A stretch of 64,000 nucleotides of DNA. Origin: Sphingomonas sp. CBMAI 2297. GTDB lineage: Bacteria; Pseudomonadota; Alphaproteobacteria; Sphingomonadales; Sphingomonadaceae. The stretch covers positions 33,362-97,361 of the forward strand of contig NZ_JAPDIR010000006.1 of NCBI RefSeq assembly GCF_029870595.1, in the 5' to 3' direction. Under the pieces are notes generated by a model, which had not been told where the DNA came from, made no database searches, and saw nothing but the letters and a program-made list of their open reading frames with translations. Below are positions 17,502 through 26,092 of this stretch, piece by piece. A program made the translations under genes and the position numbers. Numbering within the stretch: position 1 is the first letter of the stretch; each line of letters opens with the position of its first letter.

Positions 17502-17869
17502 TCCTGTTCTCGCTGGCATTGACCGTGCTCGCCCTGCCGGACAAGACCTGCAATCTCTCGGCGCAATGGGGCACAAAGCTGCCCAGGAAGAGCGCCGATG
17601 CCTATGCCGTGCGCGACAATGGCGGCGAGGCGCTATGGGGCTTCATCCGCGCCAGCGACACCGCGCTCGAGGATTTCGCCAGCGGTGCCGGCCGCGAGAC
17701 GCCGCACCGGCCGATCATCCTCTATGCGGCCGACACCGATTGCGCGGTGGTCGAGCGCTATGCCGCGATCATCGAGGCCGCCGCAAATTGCGCGCCGGAC
17801 TGGTGCGTGGTGAGCTATCGCCCCGCCCCGCCACTGGCGAGCCCGCCCAGGGCCATTCCGTCCAACTAG
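17498..17869 (+). CDS. Small protein of unknown function with N-terminal hydrophobic segment
   Basis: 123 residues; I do not recognise a family. A short hydrophobic N-terminus (MILFSLALTVLALPD) could be a signal peptide, and four cysteines (CNL, DCAV, NCAPDWC) would suit an exported protein. The C-terminus is proline-rich. GGAGAAG precedes the start, which overlaps the TetR stop. The stop codon is TAG in CTAG, and a 145-bp palindromic repeat begins exactly there. Translational coupling to the TetR gene is the only functional hint. Confidence 0.6.
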   Translation: MILFSLALTVLALPDKTCNLSAQWGTKLPRKSADAYAVRDNGGEALWGFIRASDTALEDFASGAGRETPHRPIILYAADTDCAVVERYAAIIEAAANCAPDWCVVSYRPAPPLASPPRAIPSN

Positions 17870-18011
17870 GCTGAGGACTCATATTCTTGCTTCGTCACCC
17901 CGGCCTTGAGCCGGGGTCCCGCTATCTCGCCAGCACAGGAAGAAGCGGGATCCCGGCTCAAGGCCAGGATGACGGTGAAAGATCAGATACTTGTTTGGGT
18001 TCTCAACCTAG
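17866..18011 (-). repeat. Palindromic intergenic element type A, copy 1 (inverted orientation)
   Basis: About 146 bp bounded by CTAG at each end (17866-17869 and 18008-18011), with terminal inverted repeats of the form ctaggYtgagRacYca. A large imperfect palindrome fills the interior (17893-17974), with arms cgtcaccccggccttgag and its complement. Copies 2 and 3 are at 25719 and 36053. Its left end coincides with the TAG stop of the preceding gene. Confidence 0.75.
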
Positions 18012-18029
18012 GCTGAGAACCCAAACAAG
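17990..18029. repeat. Perfect 16-bp inverted repeat at the junction of elements A and B
   Basis: cttgtttgggttctca (17990-18005) and tgagaacccaaacaag (18014-18029) flank an 8-base centre containing CCTAGG. The symmetry arises because the right end of element A and the left end of element B are mutual inverted copies meeting at CTAG. Confidence 0.8.
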
Positions 18030-18260
18030 CCCTTGAAACTCCACCCGTCATCCCCGCACAGGCGGGGATCCAGGGTAGTTCGGGATGATCGAAGCAATCA
18101 CGCGCATATCTGCCGGCACCGGCAAAGCGAGCCTCGCGCCCCTTGCCCTTGGCCGTGGATCCCCGCCTGCGCGGGGATGACGAGGAAGGGATAGCGGGGA
18201 CGACGGAAATGGGTGGCGCTAGCTATATAAAACAACGGCTTAAATAGTTTCCCACCCTAG
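18008..18260 (+). repeat. Palindromic intergenic element type B, copy 1
   Basis: It follows element A directly. The arms are cgtcatccccgc..ggcggggatcc (from 18046) and ggatccccgcc..gcggggatgacg (to 18182), separated by about 90 bp of less conserved sequence. The right side reaches the CTAG (18257-18260) that contains the TAG stop of the convergent kinase gene; another CTAG lies at 18219-18222. Copy 2 is at 25860-26092. No coding sequence is visible in 17870-18256. Confidence 0.65.
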
Positions 18261-20218
18261 CCCGTCCTTGCTCCGCCGCGGCGCGCCTCCTGCCCCATCG
18301 CCTCGGTCACCGCGGCGGCAAGGCCGGCGATGGTGAACGGCTTGCGCAGCACGGTGCGCCCCTTGAAGATCGCCGCATCCGCCTCGCCGGCAAAGCCGGT
18401 GACGAAGAGCACCGCGACTCCTTCGATCCGATCGCCCAGCGCGGCGATCATCTCGGGACCGGTCCGGCCGGGCATCAGCACGTCGGACACGATCAGATCG
18501 AGCGACGGCAAGGCCGCGATCGCCGCGGGCACCGCCAGCGGATCGTCGCAGCCGGTCGCACGATGGCCAAGCTCTCCCAGCGCCCCCAGCGTCGCGGCGA
18601 GCACGCGCGGATCATCTTCCACCACCAGGATGTCGAGTGCCCGCCCGCCAATATCCGAAGCATTCTCGGCGATGGGAGCCGCTGCGGGAGCCGCGCCTTC
18701 CCCGACATGGCGCGGCAGGTACAGCATCACCTGCGTGCCCTTGCCCGGCGCCGTGTCGATCCCGATCTCGCCCCCCGACTGGCGAACAAAGCCGAAGATC
18801 TGGCTGAGGCCCAGCCCCGTGCCCTTGCCCACCGGCTTGGTGGTGAAGAAGGGCTCGAACACGCGCTCCAGCACTTCGGGCGTCATCCCCATGCCGGTAT
18901 CGCCCACTTCGATCGTGACATAATCGCCCGCGGCGCACTCGCCGACTTCGTTCTCGGTGAGGGTGATGCCGCCGGTGACGAAGCTCAGCGTCCCCTGCCC
19001 CTCCATCGCATCGCGCGCATTGACGGCGAGATTGAGCAGCGCGTTCTCGAGCTGGTGGCGGTCCACCCAGATCCGCCAGCCCATGCCCGCATCGTCCGTC
19101 TCCACCGCGATGCCGTCGCCCAGGGTGCGATCGAGCAGCTCCGTCATGCCGTCGATCAGCGCCCCCGCCTCCACCGCTTCGGGCAGCAGCGGCTCCGCCC
19201 GCGAGAAGGCGAGCAGCCGGCGGGTGAGCGCGGCGGCGCGATTCGCGCCTTCCATCGCATTCTCGATATGTTTCTGCGCATCGGGCCCGCCAGTGTGGAG
19301 GTGACGCTTGGCAAGCTCGAGCCCGCCGAGAACCACGGCGAGCATGTTGTTGAAATCGTGCGCGATCCCGCCGGTGAGCTGGCCGACCGCTTCCATTTTC
19401 TGCGCCTGGCGAAGCTGCTCCTGCGCGGCCTCGCGCTCGCTTGCCTCGGTGCGCAGCTGCTCGGTGGCCTCGGCCACCGCTTCCTGCAGCTCGGCGGCGC
19501 GCTCGCGCTCGGCATCGGCCATGGCATCGGCAACCGCGCGCTCGCCCTGCGCCTCGATCGCCATCCAGCCCAGGAGCACCGCGCCGAGCACGATCAGGAT
19601 GCCGAAGCCGGTGAGCAGCCGCGAGGCGAAGCCCGAATTGGCGAGCAGGTCCGCGGCCGCCTTGCTGCGGCCGTGGAGCGTGACTCGCTCCGAATCGACC
19701 ACTTCGTTGAGCACTTGCTCCAGTTCGCTGCGCGCGGGGCTCGAGCGGACCTGGTAATAGCTGCCCCAGGCATCGCTGTGCCGCTTATAGGCCGAATAGA
19801 GGGCCGTGGTGGCCAGTTCCTTCCCGCGCGCGTCGAACGCCCGCTTCAGGCGGATCATCCGCGCGCGCTGATCGCCGCTGCCGGCGGTGAGCTGCTGGAG
19901 CCGCGTGAGCTGCTCGGTCGCCCGGTCCCATTGCGCGCCATATTGCTGGCCGAGCTTGCGATCCGCGCTGACGACATAGCGGCCCAGCGCGGCCTCTGCC
20001 CCGGCGATCGCGCCGGAAAGCTGGTTGGCGCGCATGATCACGTCGAAGGTATGCTGCTGGCGCGCGATCGCGCGATCGCGCTCCGCATCGGTGCGCTGCT
20101 GGATGACCGCCACCGCCGCAAGCACGGCGATGCCAAGCAGCGCGAGCGCGCCGAGCAGCATGAACCGCCAGTTCGTCGCCCGGACAGCACGCTCCAGGGC
20201 GTTGTTGATCTCACTCAT
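18257..20218 (-). CDS. Hybrid sensor histidine kinase with CHASE3-like periplasmic domain and C-terminal receiver
   Basis: A 653-residue protein. Two membrane helices (about 19-41 and 201-221) bracket a helical periplasmic domain resembling CHASE3. A coiled-coil linker (about 225-275) leads to HisKA with QLTGGIAHDFNNMLAVVLGG (His287), then HATPase with LLNLAVNARDAM, VGDTGMGM and GKGTGLGLSQIFGFVRQSGG. The receiver domain (about 525-640) has VVEDD, Asp579 in IVSDVLMPG and Lys in LRKPF. This DFNNML class often phosphorylates its own receiver. It follows spt on the same strand by 45 bp, with two hairpins between and no clear ribosome site before ATG 20218. Signal unknown. Confidence 0.9.
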   Translation of the reverse strand: MSEINNALERAVRATNWRFMLLGALALLGIAVLAAVAVIQQRTDAERDRAIARQQHTFDVIMRANQLSGAIAGAEAALGRYVVSADRKLGQQYGAQWDRATEQLTRLQQLTAGSGDQRARMIRLKRAFDARGKELATTALYSAYKRHSDAWGSYYQVRSSPARSELEQVLNEVVDSERVTLHGRSKAAADLLANSGFASRLLTGFGILIVLGAVLLGWMAIEAQGERAVADAMADAERERAAELQEAVAEATEQLRTEASEREAAQEQLRQAQKMEAVGQLTGGIAHDFNNMLAVVLGGLELAKRHLHTGGPDAQKHIENAMEGANRAAALTRRLLAFSRAEPLLPEAVEAGALIDGMTELLDRTLGDGIAVETDDAGMGWRIWVDRHQLENALLNLAVNARDAMEGQGTLSFVTGGITLTENEVGECAAGDYVTIEVGDTGMGMTPEVLERVFEPFFTTKPVGKGTGLGLSQIFGFVRQSGGEIGIDTAPGKGTQVMLYLPRHVGEGAAPAAAPIAENASDIGGRALDILVVEDDPRVLAATLGALGELGHRATGCDDPLAVPAAIAALPSLDLIVSDVLMPGRTGPEMIAALGDRIEGVAVLFVTGFAGEADAAIFKGRTVLRKPFTIAGLAAAVTEAMGQEARRGGARTG

Positions 20219-20221
20219 TAC

Positions 20222-20262
20222 GGGCTCGATTTTAGTCGAGCCGACAGGCGCTGAAAAGCGCC
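20222..20262 (-). other. Two tandem stem-loops between spt and the hybrid kinase
   Basis: On the minus strand, ggcgct-tttc-agcgcc (20247-20262) follows the spt stop. Then a 7-bp stem ggctcga/tcgagcc (20223-20242) ends 4 bases before the kinase ATG, where a ribosome site should be. No U-run follows either. Possible processing, attenuation or translational gate; inferred. Confidence 0.45.
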
Positions 20263-20263
20263 C

Positions 20264-21526
20264 TCAGCCGATGACCCCCACTGCCTGGCCCGCGGCCCGG
20301 AACAGGCCCAGCACGCGCTCGATCTGCTCGGCCGAATGCTCGGCGCACAGCGAGCAGCGCAGCAGATAGGTGCCGGCCGGAGTCGCGGGCGGGCGGGCCA
20401 TGTTGACGTAGACGCCGCCGTCGAGCAGCGCCTGCCACATCATCACCGCCTGTTCCTGATCCTCCAGGATCACCGCGATGATCGCGCTGTCCGGCGCCTC
20501 GGTGCCGAGCCGGAAGCCCATCGCCTTGAGGCCGCCGTGCAGCGCGCGGGCATTCTCCCACAGATGCGCGCGCTTGTTGTGGGCGTGCATCAGCTTGCGG
20601 ATCGACATTGCCGCGGTCGCCACCACCGAGGGCGGCAGCGAAGCGGTGAAGATATAGGGGCGGCAGGCCAGGCGGATCGCCTCGAACTTGGGATGGTCCG
20701 AGATGCAGAAGCCGCCGACGGTGCCGACCGACTTGGAGAAGGTGCCGACGACGAAATCGACCTGGCCCTCGAGCCCCTGGTCCTCATAGACGCCGCGCCC
20801 GTTGGGGCCGAAAAAGCCCATCGAATGCGCCTCGTCCGACAGGACCATGCAGCCATGCTTCTTGGCGACGGCGACCATTTCCTTCAGCGGCGCGATGTCG
20901 CCGAGCATCGAATAGACGCCCTCGAGCACCACCAGCTTGCCGGCCTCCCTGGGCAGGCGGCCCAGGCGCTTGTCGAGATCCTCCACGTCATTGTGGCGGA
21001 AGCGGACGATCTCGGCATTGCCCTGCTTGCAGCCGTCATAGATCGAGGCGTGGCTGTCGGCGTCGAGGATGACATACTCGCCCTTCCCCACCAGCGTGGA
21101 GATCATGCCGAGATTGGCCATATAGCCGGTCGAGAAGACGATCGCGCCCGAGACGCCGTAGAATTCGCGCAGCGCCTGCTCGACTTCCATGTGATCGCGG
21201 AAGGTGCCGTTGAGCATGCGGCTGCCATTGGTGCCGGAGCCGAACTTGTCGAGCGCGTCCTTGCCGGCCTGGATCACGTCCGGGTCGAAGGTCATGCCCA
21301 TGTAATTATAGGTGCCGAGCAGGATCGTGTCCTTGCCCTTGATCACCGCCTCGGTGGGCGACTTCACCTGCTCCATCACGATCGCGAAGGGATCGGTGAC
21401 GCCGCTGTCGAGCAGCGCCTGGCGCTCGGCGATCAGGCCGTCGAACTTCGACATCAGGTCCCGCTCGGGCGGGATCGTGGCGGGGTTTGCGGCCAGCGCG
21501 TCGGCGGTGTTCAGGCTGTCGGTCAC
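20264..21526 (-). CDS. spt: Serine palmitoyltransferase
   Basis: A soluble PLP enzyme of the alpha-oxoamine synthase family: L-serine + palmitoyl-CoA (or acyl-ACP) gives 3-ketodihydrosphingosine, the first step of sphingolipid synthesis. The 420-residue length equals the Sphingomonas paucimobilis enzyme, and key residues fall at the same numbers: His159 (DADSHASIYDG, stacks on PLP), Asp231 and His234 (DEAHSMGFFG) and Schiff-base Lys265 (GTFSKSVGTVGG). YNYMGMTFDP and GSGTNGSRMLNGT are further family motifs. GTG 21526 is chosen because it gives that length and follows the ACP stop by 7 bp. A dedicated ACP gene lies immediately upstream, suggesting acyl-ACP delivery. Confidence 0.96.
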   Translation of the reverse strand: MTDSLNTADALAANPATIPPERDLMSKFDGLIAERQALLDSGVTDPFAIVMEQVKSPTEAVIKGKDTILLGTYNYMGMTFDPDVIQAGKDALDKFGSGTNGSRMLNGTFRDHMEVEQALREFYGVSGAIVFSTGYMANLGMISTLVGKGEYVILDADSHASIYDGCKQGNAEIVRFRHNDVEDLDKRLGRLPREAGKLVVLEGVYSMLGDIAPLKEMVAVAKKHGCMVLSDEAHSMGFFGPNGRGVYEDQGLEGQVDFVVGTFSKSVGTVGGFCISDHPKFEAIRLACRPYIFTASLPPSVVATAAMSIRKLMHAHNKRAHLWENARALHGGLKAMGFRLGTEAPDSAIIAVILEDQEQAVMMWQALLDGGVYVNMARPPATPAGTYLLRCSLCAEHSAEQIERVLGLFRAAGQAVGVIG

Positions 21527-21533
21527 GTGCCCG

Positions 21534-21776
21534 TCAGCCCTTGAGCTTCTGCACCGCGTCGACCAGCTGGCCGACATTCTCGATCTCCGCCTGCATGTTC
21601 ATCGTGATGATGATGTCGAACTCGTCCTCGATCGCGGCGACGAAATCCATCACGGTGAGGCTGTCCCATTCGAGGTCACCGGCGAAGGTGGTTGCATCGG
21701 TGAGGGCGACGCCCTTCTTGTTGAAGGGCTCGATCTGGGCTGTGACGGTCTCGAAGACGGTGGCGCGGTCGGTCAT
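21534..21776 (-). CDS. Acyl carrier protein dedicated to sphingolipid synthesis
   Basis: An 80-residue ACP. Phosphopantetheine attachment Ser39 lies in DLEWDSLTVMDFV, a DSL motif followed by the usual acidic helix II (VAAIEDEFDIII). It lies 7 bp before spt on the same strand, the arrangement found in Sphingomonas and Caulobacter, where a specialised ACP takes part in ceramide synthesis. Start ATG 21776 follows an AGAGGGA site. It is unlikely to be the general fatty-acid ACP, which normally sits with the fab genes. Confidence 0.92.
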   Translation of the reverse strand: MTDRATVFETVTAQIEPFNKKGVALTDATTFAGDLEWDSLTVMDFVAAIEDEFDIIITMNMQAEIENVGQLVDAVQKLKG

Positions 21777-22001
21777 GGGGTCCCTCTAGTGGTATCGACA
21801 GGCAGTGCCAAGCGATTGCGGCGGAAACGGGCCGCTGGGAGGGCGCGGGCGGCGCGCAAGTTTACGAAACATACGCTGCGCGGCCCCGATTCCCCGCCCC
21901 GTGAAGCCGCCCGGGCCTCGGCGATGGCGGGGAGAGGCGGGCGGCATCCATCGGCGCAGGGGAAGACGATATCCGACATTGCGAGCGCGTGAGGGTATGG
22001 G

Positions 22002-22460
22002 TCAGTTCGTGACTCGCTTGATTGCGCAGGCCCGGCGGGGATCGGCGACGGTAAGGTCGCAGTTGATCTCGAGCCTCCGGGGGTAAGAGGAGCCGGCCCA
22101 GGTCGCGCCGCCGACGAGTTGGTTGCCGCCCTCCTGCATCCGGAGGATCTGAATGCTCTGGCGGCGCGGCGCTTCCTTGCGGAACTCGTAGCGGGCGTGC
22201 GGCATGACGCAGAGTTGGCCCGCAGTGGCGCAGCCGCCGATGCGCTGGCCAGGCAGCAACGAATGGCGGATCACGAAAGGATCCCGGCCCTGCTGGTCAT
22301 AGATGAGCAACAAATAGGGCGCCTTGGCTTGCCTCACCTTCAACGCAACGACGATATCCGGCATCACCGGCTTCCACAGCAACCATGCCGACATCGCACC
22401 CGCCACGCCGATCAGCAACCCCGCAACGGCGATCATCACCATTTCGCGCTTCACGTGCAT
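22002..22460 (-). CDS. Hypothetical single-pass membrane protein
   Basis: 152 residues, family not recognised. One N-terminal transmembrane helix (about residues 7-29, MIAVAGLLIGVAGAMSAWLL) anchors a mostly polar periplasmic domain with four cysteines (GGCATAGQLC, NCDL, RACA), possibly two disulfides. The start at 22460 is supported by a GGGGGGA ribosome site; a longer frame adds 17 residues without support. The intergenic region to the ACP gene (21777-22001) holds nothing clear. Function unknown. Confidence 0.65.
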   Translation of the reverse strand: MHVKREMVMIAVAGLLIGVAGAMSAWLLWKPVMPDIVVALKVRQAKAPYLLLIYDQQGRDPFVIRHSLLPGQRIGGCATAGQLCVMPHARYEFRKEAPRRQSIQILRMQEGGNQLVGGATWAGSSYPRRLEINCDLTVADPRRACAIKRVTN

Positions 22461-22555
22461 CTGTCCCCCCTGTTGCCGAGCCCGTCCTAATCGACGGACA
22501 TGACAAGCCAAACGCGGGATTTGAGGCGCGCCGCATTCCCCGCTAGAGGCCCGGG

Positions 22556-24184
22556 ATGCTTCGCCTGTCCGGACTATATCTGCCGCTCGACCATGCGCCC
22601 GAGGCCCTGCCCGAAGCGATCGCCAGGCGGCTGGGCATCGAGCCCGCCGAGCTCAAGCGCCATACCCTTTATCGCCGCGGCAACGACGCGCGCCGGCGCA
22701 ACGCGATCCAGCTGGTCTATACCGTCGATGTCGAGCTGGCCGACGAAGCGGCGGTGCTCGCGCGCTTCCCGGACGACAAGGACCTGCGCCCCACCCCGGA
22801 CATGGCATATCGCTTCCCGGTGACGGCGCCGAGCGGCTGGGACGGCCTGCGCCCCGTGGTGATCGGCGCGGGACCGTGCGGCCTGTTCGCCGGGCTGATC
22901 CTGGCGCAGATGGGCTTCCGGCCGATCATCCTCGATCGCGGCAAGGTGGTGCGCCAGCGCACCAAGGATACCTGGGGCCTGTGGCGCCGCGCCGAACTGA
23001 ACCCGGACAGCAATGTGCAGTTCGGCGAAGGCGGCGCCGGCACCTTCTCCGACGGCAAGCTCTATTGCCGGGTGAAGGACCCGCGCTTCCTGGGCCGCAA
23101 GGTGCTGGAGGAGTTCGTCAAGGCCGGCGCGCCCGACGACATATTGTGGGAGGCGCATCCGCATATCGGCACCTTCCGCCTCGTCACCATGGTCGAGAGC
23201 ATGCGGGCCACGATCGAGGCGCTGGGCGGCGAATATCGCTGGGAGACGCGAGTCGACGATCTCGAGCTCGAGCGCACGCCGGACGGGAACCAGCGGATGC
23301 GCGGGCTGCACCTGCATGACGGCAGCTTTCTCGAGGCCGACCATGTCGTGCTCGCGGTGGGGCACAGCGCCCGGCCGACCTTCGAGATGCTCCACCGGCG
23401 CGGCGTGCATGTCGAGGCCAAGCCCTTCGCGATCGGCGTGCGGATCGAGCATCCGCAGAGCTGGATCGACCGGGCGCGCTTCGGCAAGTGCGCCGGGCAT
23501 CCGGACCTGGGCGCGGCGGCCTATAGCCTGGTCCATCACTGCGCGAACGGGCGCAGCGTCTACAGCTTCTGCATGTGCCCGGGCGGGCGCGTGGTCGCGG
23601 CGACCAGCGAGGAGGGCCGCGTCGTCACCAACGGGATGAGCCAATATTCGCGCGCGGAGTTCAATGCGAACTCCGGGCTCGTCGTGGCGATCGATCCCGC
23701 GCGCGACTATCCGGACGGGCCGCTGGCGGGGATCGCGCTGCAGCGGCATTGGGAAGACCTGGCCTATGTCGCCGGGGGCTCCAACTATCACGCGCCGGGA
23801 CAGCGCGTGGGCGACCTGCTCGCGGGCCGGGCTTCCACCGCGCTGGGCGAAGTCATCCCCTCCTACAAGCCGGGCGTGAAGATGACCGACCTGTCCGAAT
23901 GCCTGCCCGGCTTCGCGATCGAGGCGTTCCGCGAGGCGCTGCCGGTGTTCGGCCGCCAGATCGCCAATTACGACCATCCCGACGCGGTGATGACCGGGGT
24001 GGAGACGCGCACCTCCTCGCCGGTGCGGATCACGCGCGGCAAGGATCACCAGAGCCTGAACGTGGCGCGGCTGTTCCCGGCGGGCGAAGGCGCGGGTTAT
24101 GCGGGCGGCATCCTCTCGGCGGCGATCGACGGGATCAAGACCGCCGAGGCGGTGGCACGCAGCATGACGGGGCTTGCCGGCTGA
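22556..24184 (+). CDS. FAD-dependent oxidoreductase (COG2509-type dehydrogenase)
   Basis: A 542-residue flavoprotein. An N-terminal ~95-residue domain (RLGIEPAELKRHTLYRRGNDAR) precedes the FAD Rossmann motif VVIGAGPCGLFAGLILAQMG (split by a proline-glycine turn) and the NVQFGEGGAGTFSDGKL motif diagnostic of this uncharacterised family. The C-terminus has the second flavin motif LFPAGEGAGYAGGILSAA. It is predicted cytosolic; substrate unknown. Ribosome site GAGG precedes ATG 22556. It is a stand-alone gene that converges with the EamA exporter gene, and its stop lies 10 bp from the neighbour's stop. Confidence 0.87.
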   Translation: MLRLSGLYLPLDHAPEALPEAIARRLGIEPAELKRHTLYRRGNDARRRNAIQLVYTVDVELADEAAVLARFPDDKDLRPTPDMAYRFPVTAPSGWDGLRPVVIGAGPCGLFAGLILAQMGFRPIILDRGKVVRQRTKDTWGLWRRAELNPDSNVQFGEGGAGTFSDGKLYCRVKDPRFLGRKVLEEFVKAGAPDDILWEAHPHIGTFRLVTMVESMRATIEALGGEYRWETRVDDLELERTPDGNQRMRGLHLHDGSFLEADHVVLAVGHSARPTFEMLHRRGVHVEAKPFAIGVRIEHPQSWIDRARFGKCAGHPDLGAAAYSLVHHCANGRSVYSFCMCPGGRVVAATSEEGRVVTNGMSQYSRAEFNANSGLVVAIDPARDYPDGPLAGIALQRHWEDLAYVAGGSNYHAPGQRVGDLLAGRASTALGEVIPSYKPGVKMTDLSECLPGFAIEAFREALPVFGRQIANYDHPDAVMTGVETRTSSPVRITRGKDHQSLNVARLFPAGEGAGYAGGILSAAIDGIKTAEAVARSMTGLAG

Positions 24185-24193
24185 ATCCTGACC

Positions 24194-25144
24194 CTAGGCA
24201 GGCACCGGCTGTGCCGGGGGCCGCCGATGCGCGGCCAGGCAGGAGATCACGCTCGCCACCACCAGCACAAAGGCCAGCATCTCCGGCAGCGTCGGGCCGC
24301 GATGCTCCCAGGCAAAGGCATAGAGCAGGGCGAACAGCGTCTCGAAAGTGATCATCTGCCCGGCCAGGGTGAGCGGCAGCAGGCGGCTCATCTTGTTCCA
24401 CAGCGCATTGCCGACGATCGAGGCGAAGATCGCCACTCCGGCCGAGACCGCGACGAACAGCGCCCAATCCCCCGCTCCATGGCTCCGCACGCCGAGCAGC
24501 AGCGCCAGCGGGACCAGCGCCAGGCTCTGGGCGCCGGTGACGATGCCGATCAACAGGCTCCAGTCGTGCGACGAGATCGCCTTCACCCGGCCGAGCATAT
24601 GGTTGTTGCCCACGGCATAGGCGCTCCAGGACGCCAGCGCGCCGATCGCGCAGACCAGCCCGGCGAGCTGCGCGGCGACGGGACGGGCCGAAGGCAGGAA
24701 CAGCGCCTGCCAGCCGATGCAGACCGCGCCGCCCACGCAGAGCAGCAACGACGGCGCGAGCCGGGCGAGCGGCACGGCGTCGCGGGCGCGGCTGCCCGCG
24801 ATGGTGACGACGACGGGAAGGAAGCCGATCACCAGCGCGGTGATCGCGGCGCCGCCAAGCTGCACGGCGCCGGCGAGCAGCAGATAGTAGAAGGTGTTGC
24901 CGGCCAGCGCGAGCAGCGCCAGCGCGCGCCACTCGCCTGCCCCGAGCTGCCCGGCAAGCCCGCGCCAGCGCGGGGCGATCAGCGCGGCGGAGATCAGGCC
25001 ATAGGCAAGATAGCGGCCGATGGTCAGCTCGAGCGGCCCGAAGGCGCGCGCGAGCTCGGGCGCGAGGAACACCAGCCCCCAGAACGCGCCGGCGGCCGCG
25101 CCGCACATCACGCCCAGCACCATCGATCCGCGTTCGCCCGACAT
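24194..25144 (-). CDS. EamA/DMT-superfamily transporter
   Basis: A 316-residue inner-membrane protein with ten predicted helices arranged as two EamA repeats (about 10-145 and 165-305), starting GVMCGAAAGAFWGLVFLAPEL and containing the YAVGNNHMLGR loop before repeat two. DMT transporters export amino acids or metabolites. An Lrp/AsnC regulator is divergently transcribed 89 bp away, a common exporter-regulator pair. ATG 25144 follows GAAGGGA. The stop is TAG in CTAG. Substrate unknown; an amino acid is the best guess. Confidence 0.87.
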   Translation of the reverse strand: MSGERGSMVLGVMCGAAAGAFWGLVFLAPELARAFGPLELTIGRYLAYGLISAALIAPRWRGLAGQLGAGEWRALALLALAGNTFYYLLLAGAVQLGGAAITALVIGFLPVVVTIAGSRARDAVPLARLAPSLLLCVGGAVCIGWQALFLPSARPVAAQLAGLVCAIGALASWSAYAVGNNHMLGRVKAISSHDWSLLIGIVTGAQSLALVPLALLLGVRSHGAGDWALFVAVSAGVAIFASIVGNALWNKMSRLLPLTLAGQMITFETLFALLYAFAWEHRGPTLPEMLAFVLVVASVISCLAAHRRPPAQPVPA

Positions 25145-25233
25145 GTCCTTTTCCCTTCGTGGCGAGAAATATCATCGCACCGATGGGCCGTGTGCTCTTG
25201 ATTGGCCGGCGGAATGCAACAAAAACTCGCACC

Positions 25234-25722
25234 ATGGCCAGCGAACAGGGCAAATCCGCGCGGATACTCGACAGCTTCGATCGGGCGATCCTGCGAATCG
25301 TGCAGGCGGACAACAAGCTGCCGCAGCGGCGGATCGCCGAGGCGGTGAACCTCTCCGCGGCGGCGGTGCAGCGGCGGATCGCCGCGATGGAGGCGGCCGG
25401 CGTCATCGCGCGCAACGTGGCGATCGTCGATCCCGATGCGGTGCCGCTCACCATCACTTCCATCGTCGAGGTGCAGCTGATCGACGAGCGCACGCCTACG
25501 GTAGAACGGGCCCGGCAGCTGTTCCTCGCCACGCCCGAGGTGCAGCAATGCTATTACGTCACCGGCGGCGTGAGCTTCATGCTGGTGATCGTCACGTCAG
25601 ACATGCGCGCCTATTCGGCGCTGACCCGCCGGCTGTTCGCCGAGAACGACTGCATCGCCAGCTATCGCTCGCTGATCGCGCTCGACCGAGTGAAGACCGA
25701 TACGAGCATCGTCATTCCCTAG
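25234..25722 (+). CDS. Lrp/AsnC-family transcriptional regulator
   Basis: A 162-residue regulator. The helix-turn-helix (about 10-60) contains LDSFDRAILRIVQADNKLP and RIAEAVNLSAAAVQRRI; the C-terminal RAM/ligand domain (about 75-150) contains QQCYYVTGGVSFMLVIV, the Lrp hallmark. Start ATG 25234 is preferred because Lrp proteins begin just before the LDSFD helix; a start at 25159 would add 25 basic residues. It is divergent from the EamA exporter and probably controls it in response to an amino acid. Its TAG stop forms the left CTAG end of a type A repeat. Confidence 0.9.
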   Translation: MASEQGKSARILDSFDRAILRIVQADNKLPQRRIAEAVNLSAAAVQRRIAAMEAAGVIARNVAIVDPDAVPLTITSIVEVQLIDERTPTVERARQLFLATPEVQQCYYVTGGVSFMLVIVTSDMRAYSALTRRLFAENDCIASYRSLIALDRVKTDTSIVIP

Positions 25723-25863
25723 GTTGAAAACCCAAGCAAGGATTTGATTTTCCAACGTCATCCCGGCCTTGAGCCGGGATCCCGCTTCTTCCTGTGCTCG
25801 CGAGACGGCGGGACCCCGGCTCAAGGCGGGGTGACGAAGCAAGAATATGAGTCCTCAACCTGG
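25719..25863 (+). repeat. Palindromic intergenic element type A, copy 2
   Basis: 145 bp, in the opposite orientation to copy 1. The left end CTAG (25719-25722) includes the stop codon of the Lrp gene; the right end reads cctcaacctgg (one change from CCTAGG). The interior palindrome 25756-25836 has the same arms and the same cttcttcctgtgct-cgcgag spacer as the other copies. Confidence 0.75.
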
Positions 25864-26092
25864 TTGAGAACCAGAACAAGCCCTTGAAACCACACCCGTC
25901 ATCCCCGCGAAGGCGGGGATCCAGGGTAGCGCAGGACAGTGATGCCACCAGGTGAGCCTCTTTCCGGAGCGCGCGGGACTCGACTGCCCGCAACCCGCCC
26001 TTGGCCCTGGATCCCCGCCTGCGCGGGGATGACGAAGGGAGTCGCGGAGATGGTCAAAAGAAATCAAAGCCTTGATCGAGCCTTGCCCCTAG
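25860..26092 (+). repeat. Palindromic intergenic element type B, copy 2
   Basis: It abuts element A exactly as at 18008. Arms cgtcatccccgc..ggcggggatcc (25897 on) and ggatccccgcc..gcggggatgacg (to 26034) match copy 1, and the about 85-bp middle differs. The right edge reaches CTAG 26089-26092, which contains the TAG stop of the convergent gene. No coding potential is visible in 25723-26088. Confidence 0.65.

Noticed and set aside
17893..18182. CRISPR-like array of palindromic repeats
   Set aside because: Only two palindromic units of different type with unequal spacing, no regular spacers and no cas genes.
22574..24049. 491-residue minus-strand frame opposite the FAD oxidoreductase
   Set aside because: No motifs, His/Arg-rich shadow; the plus-strand frame carries Rossmann and flavin motifs.
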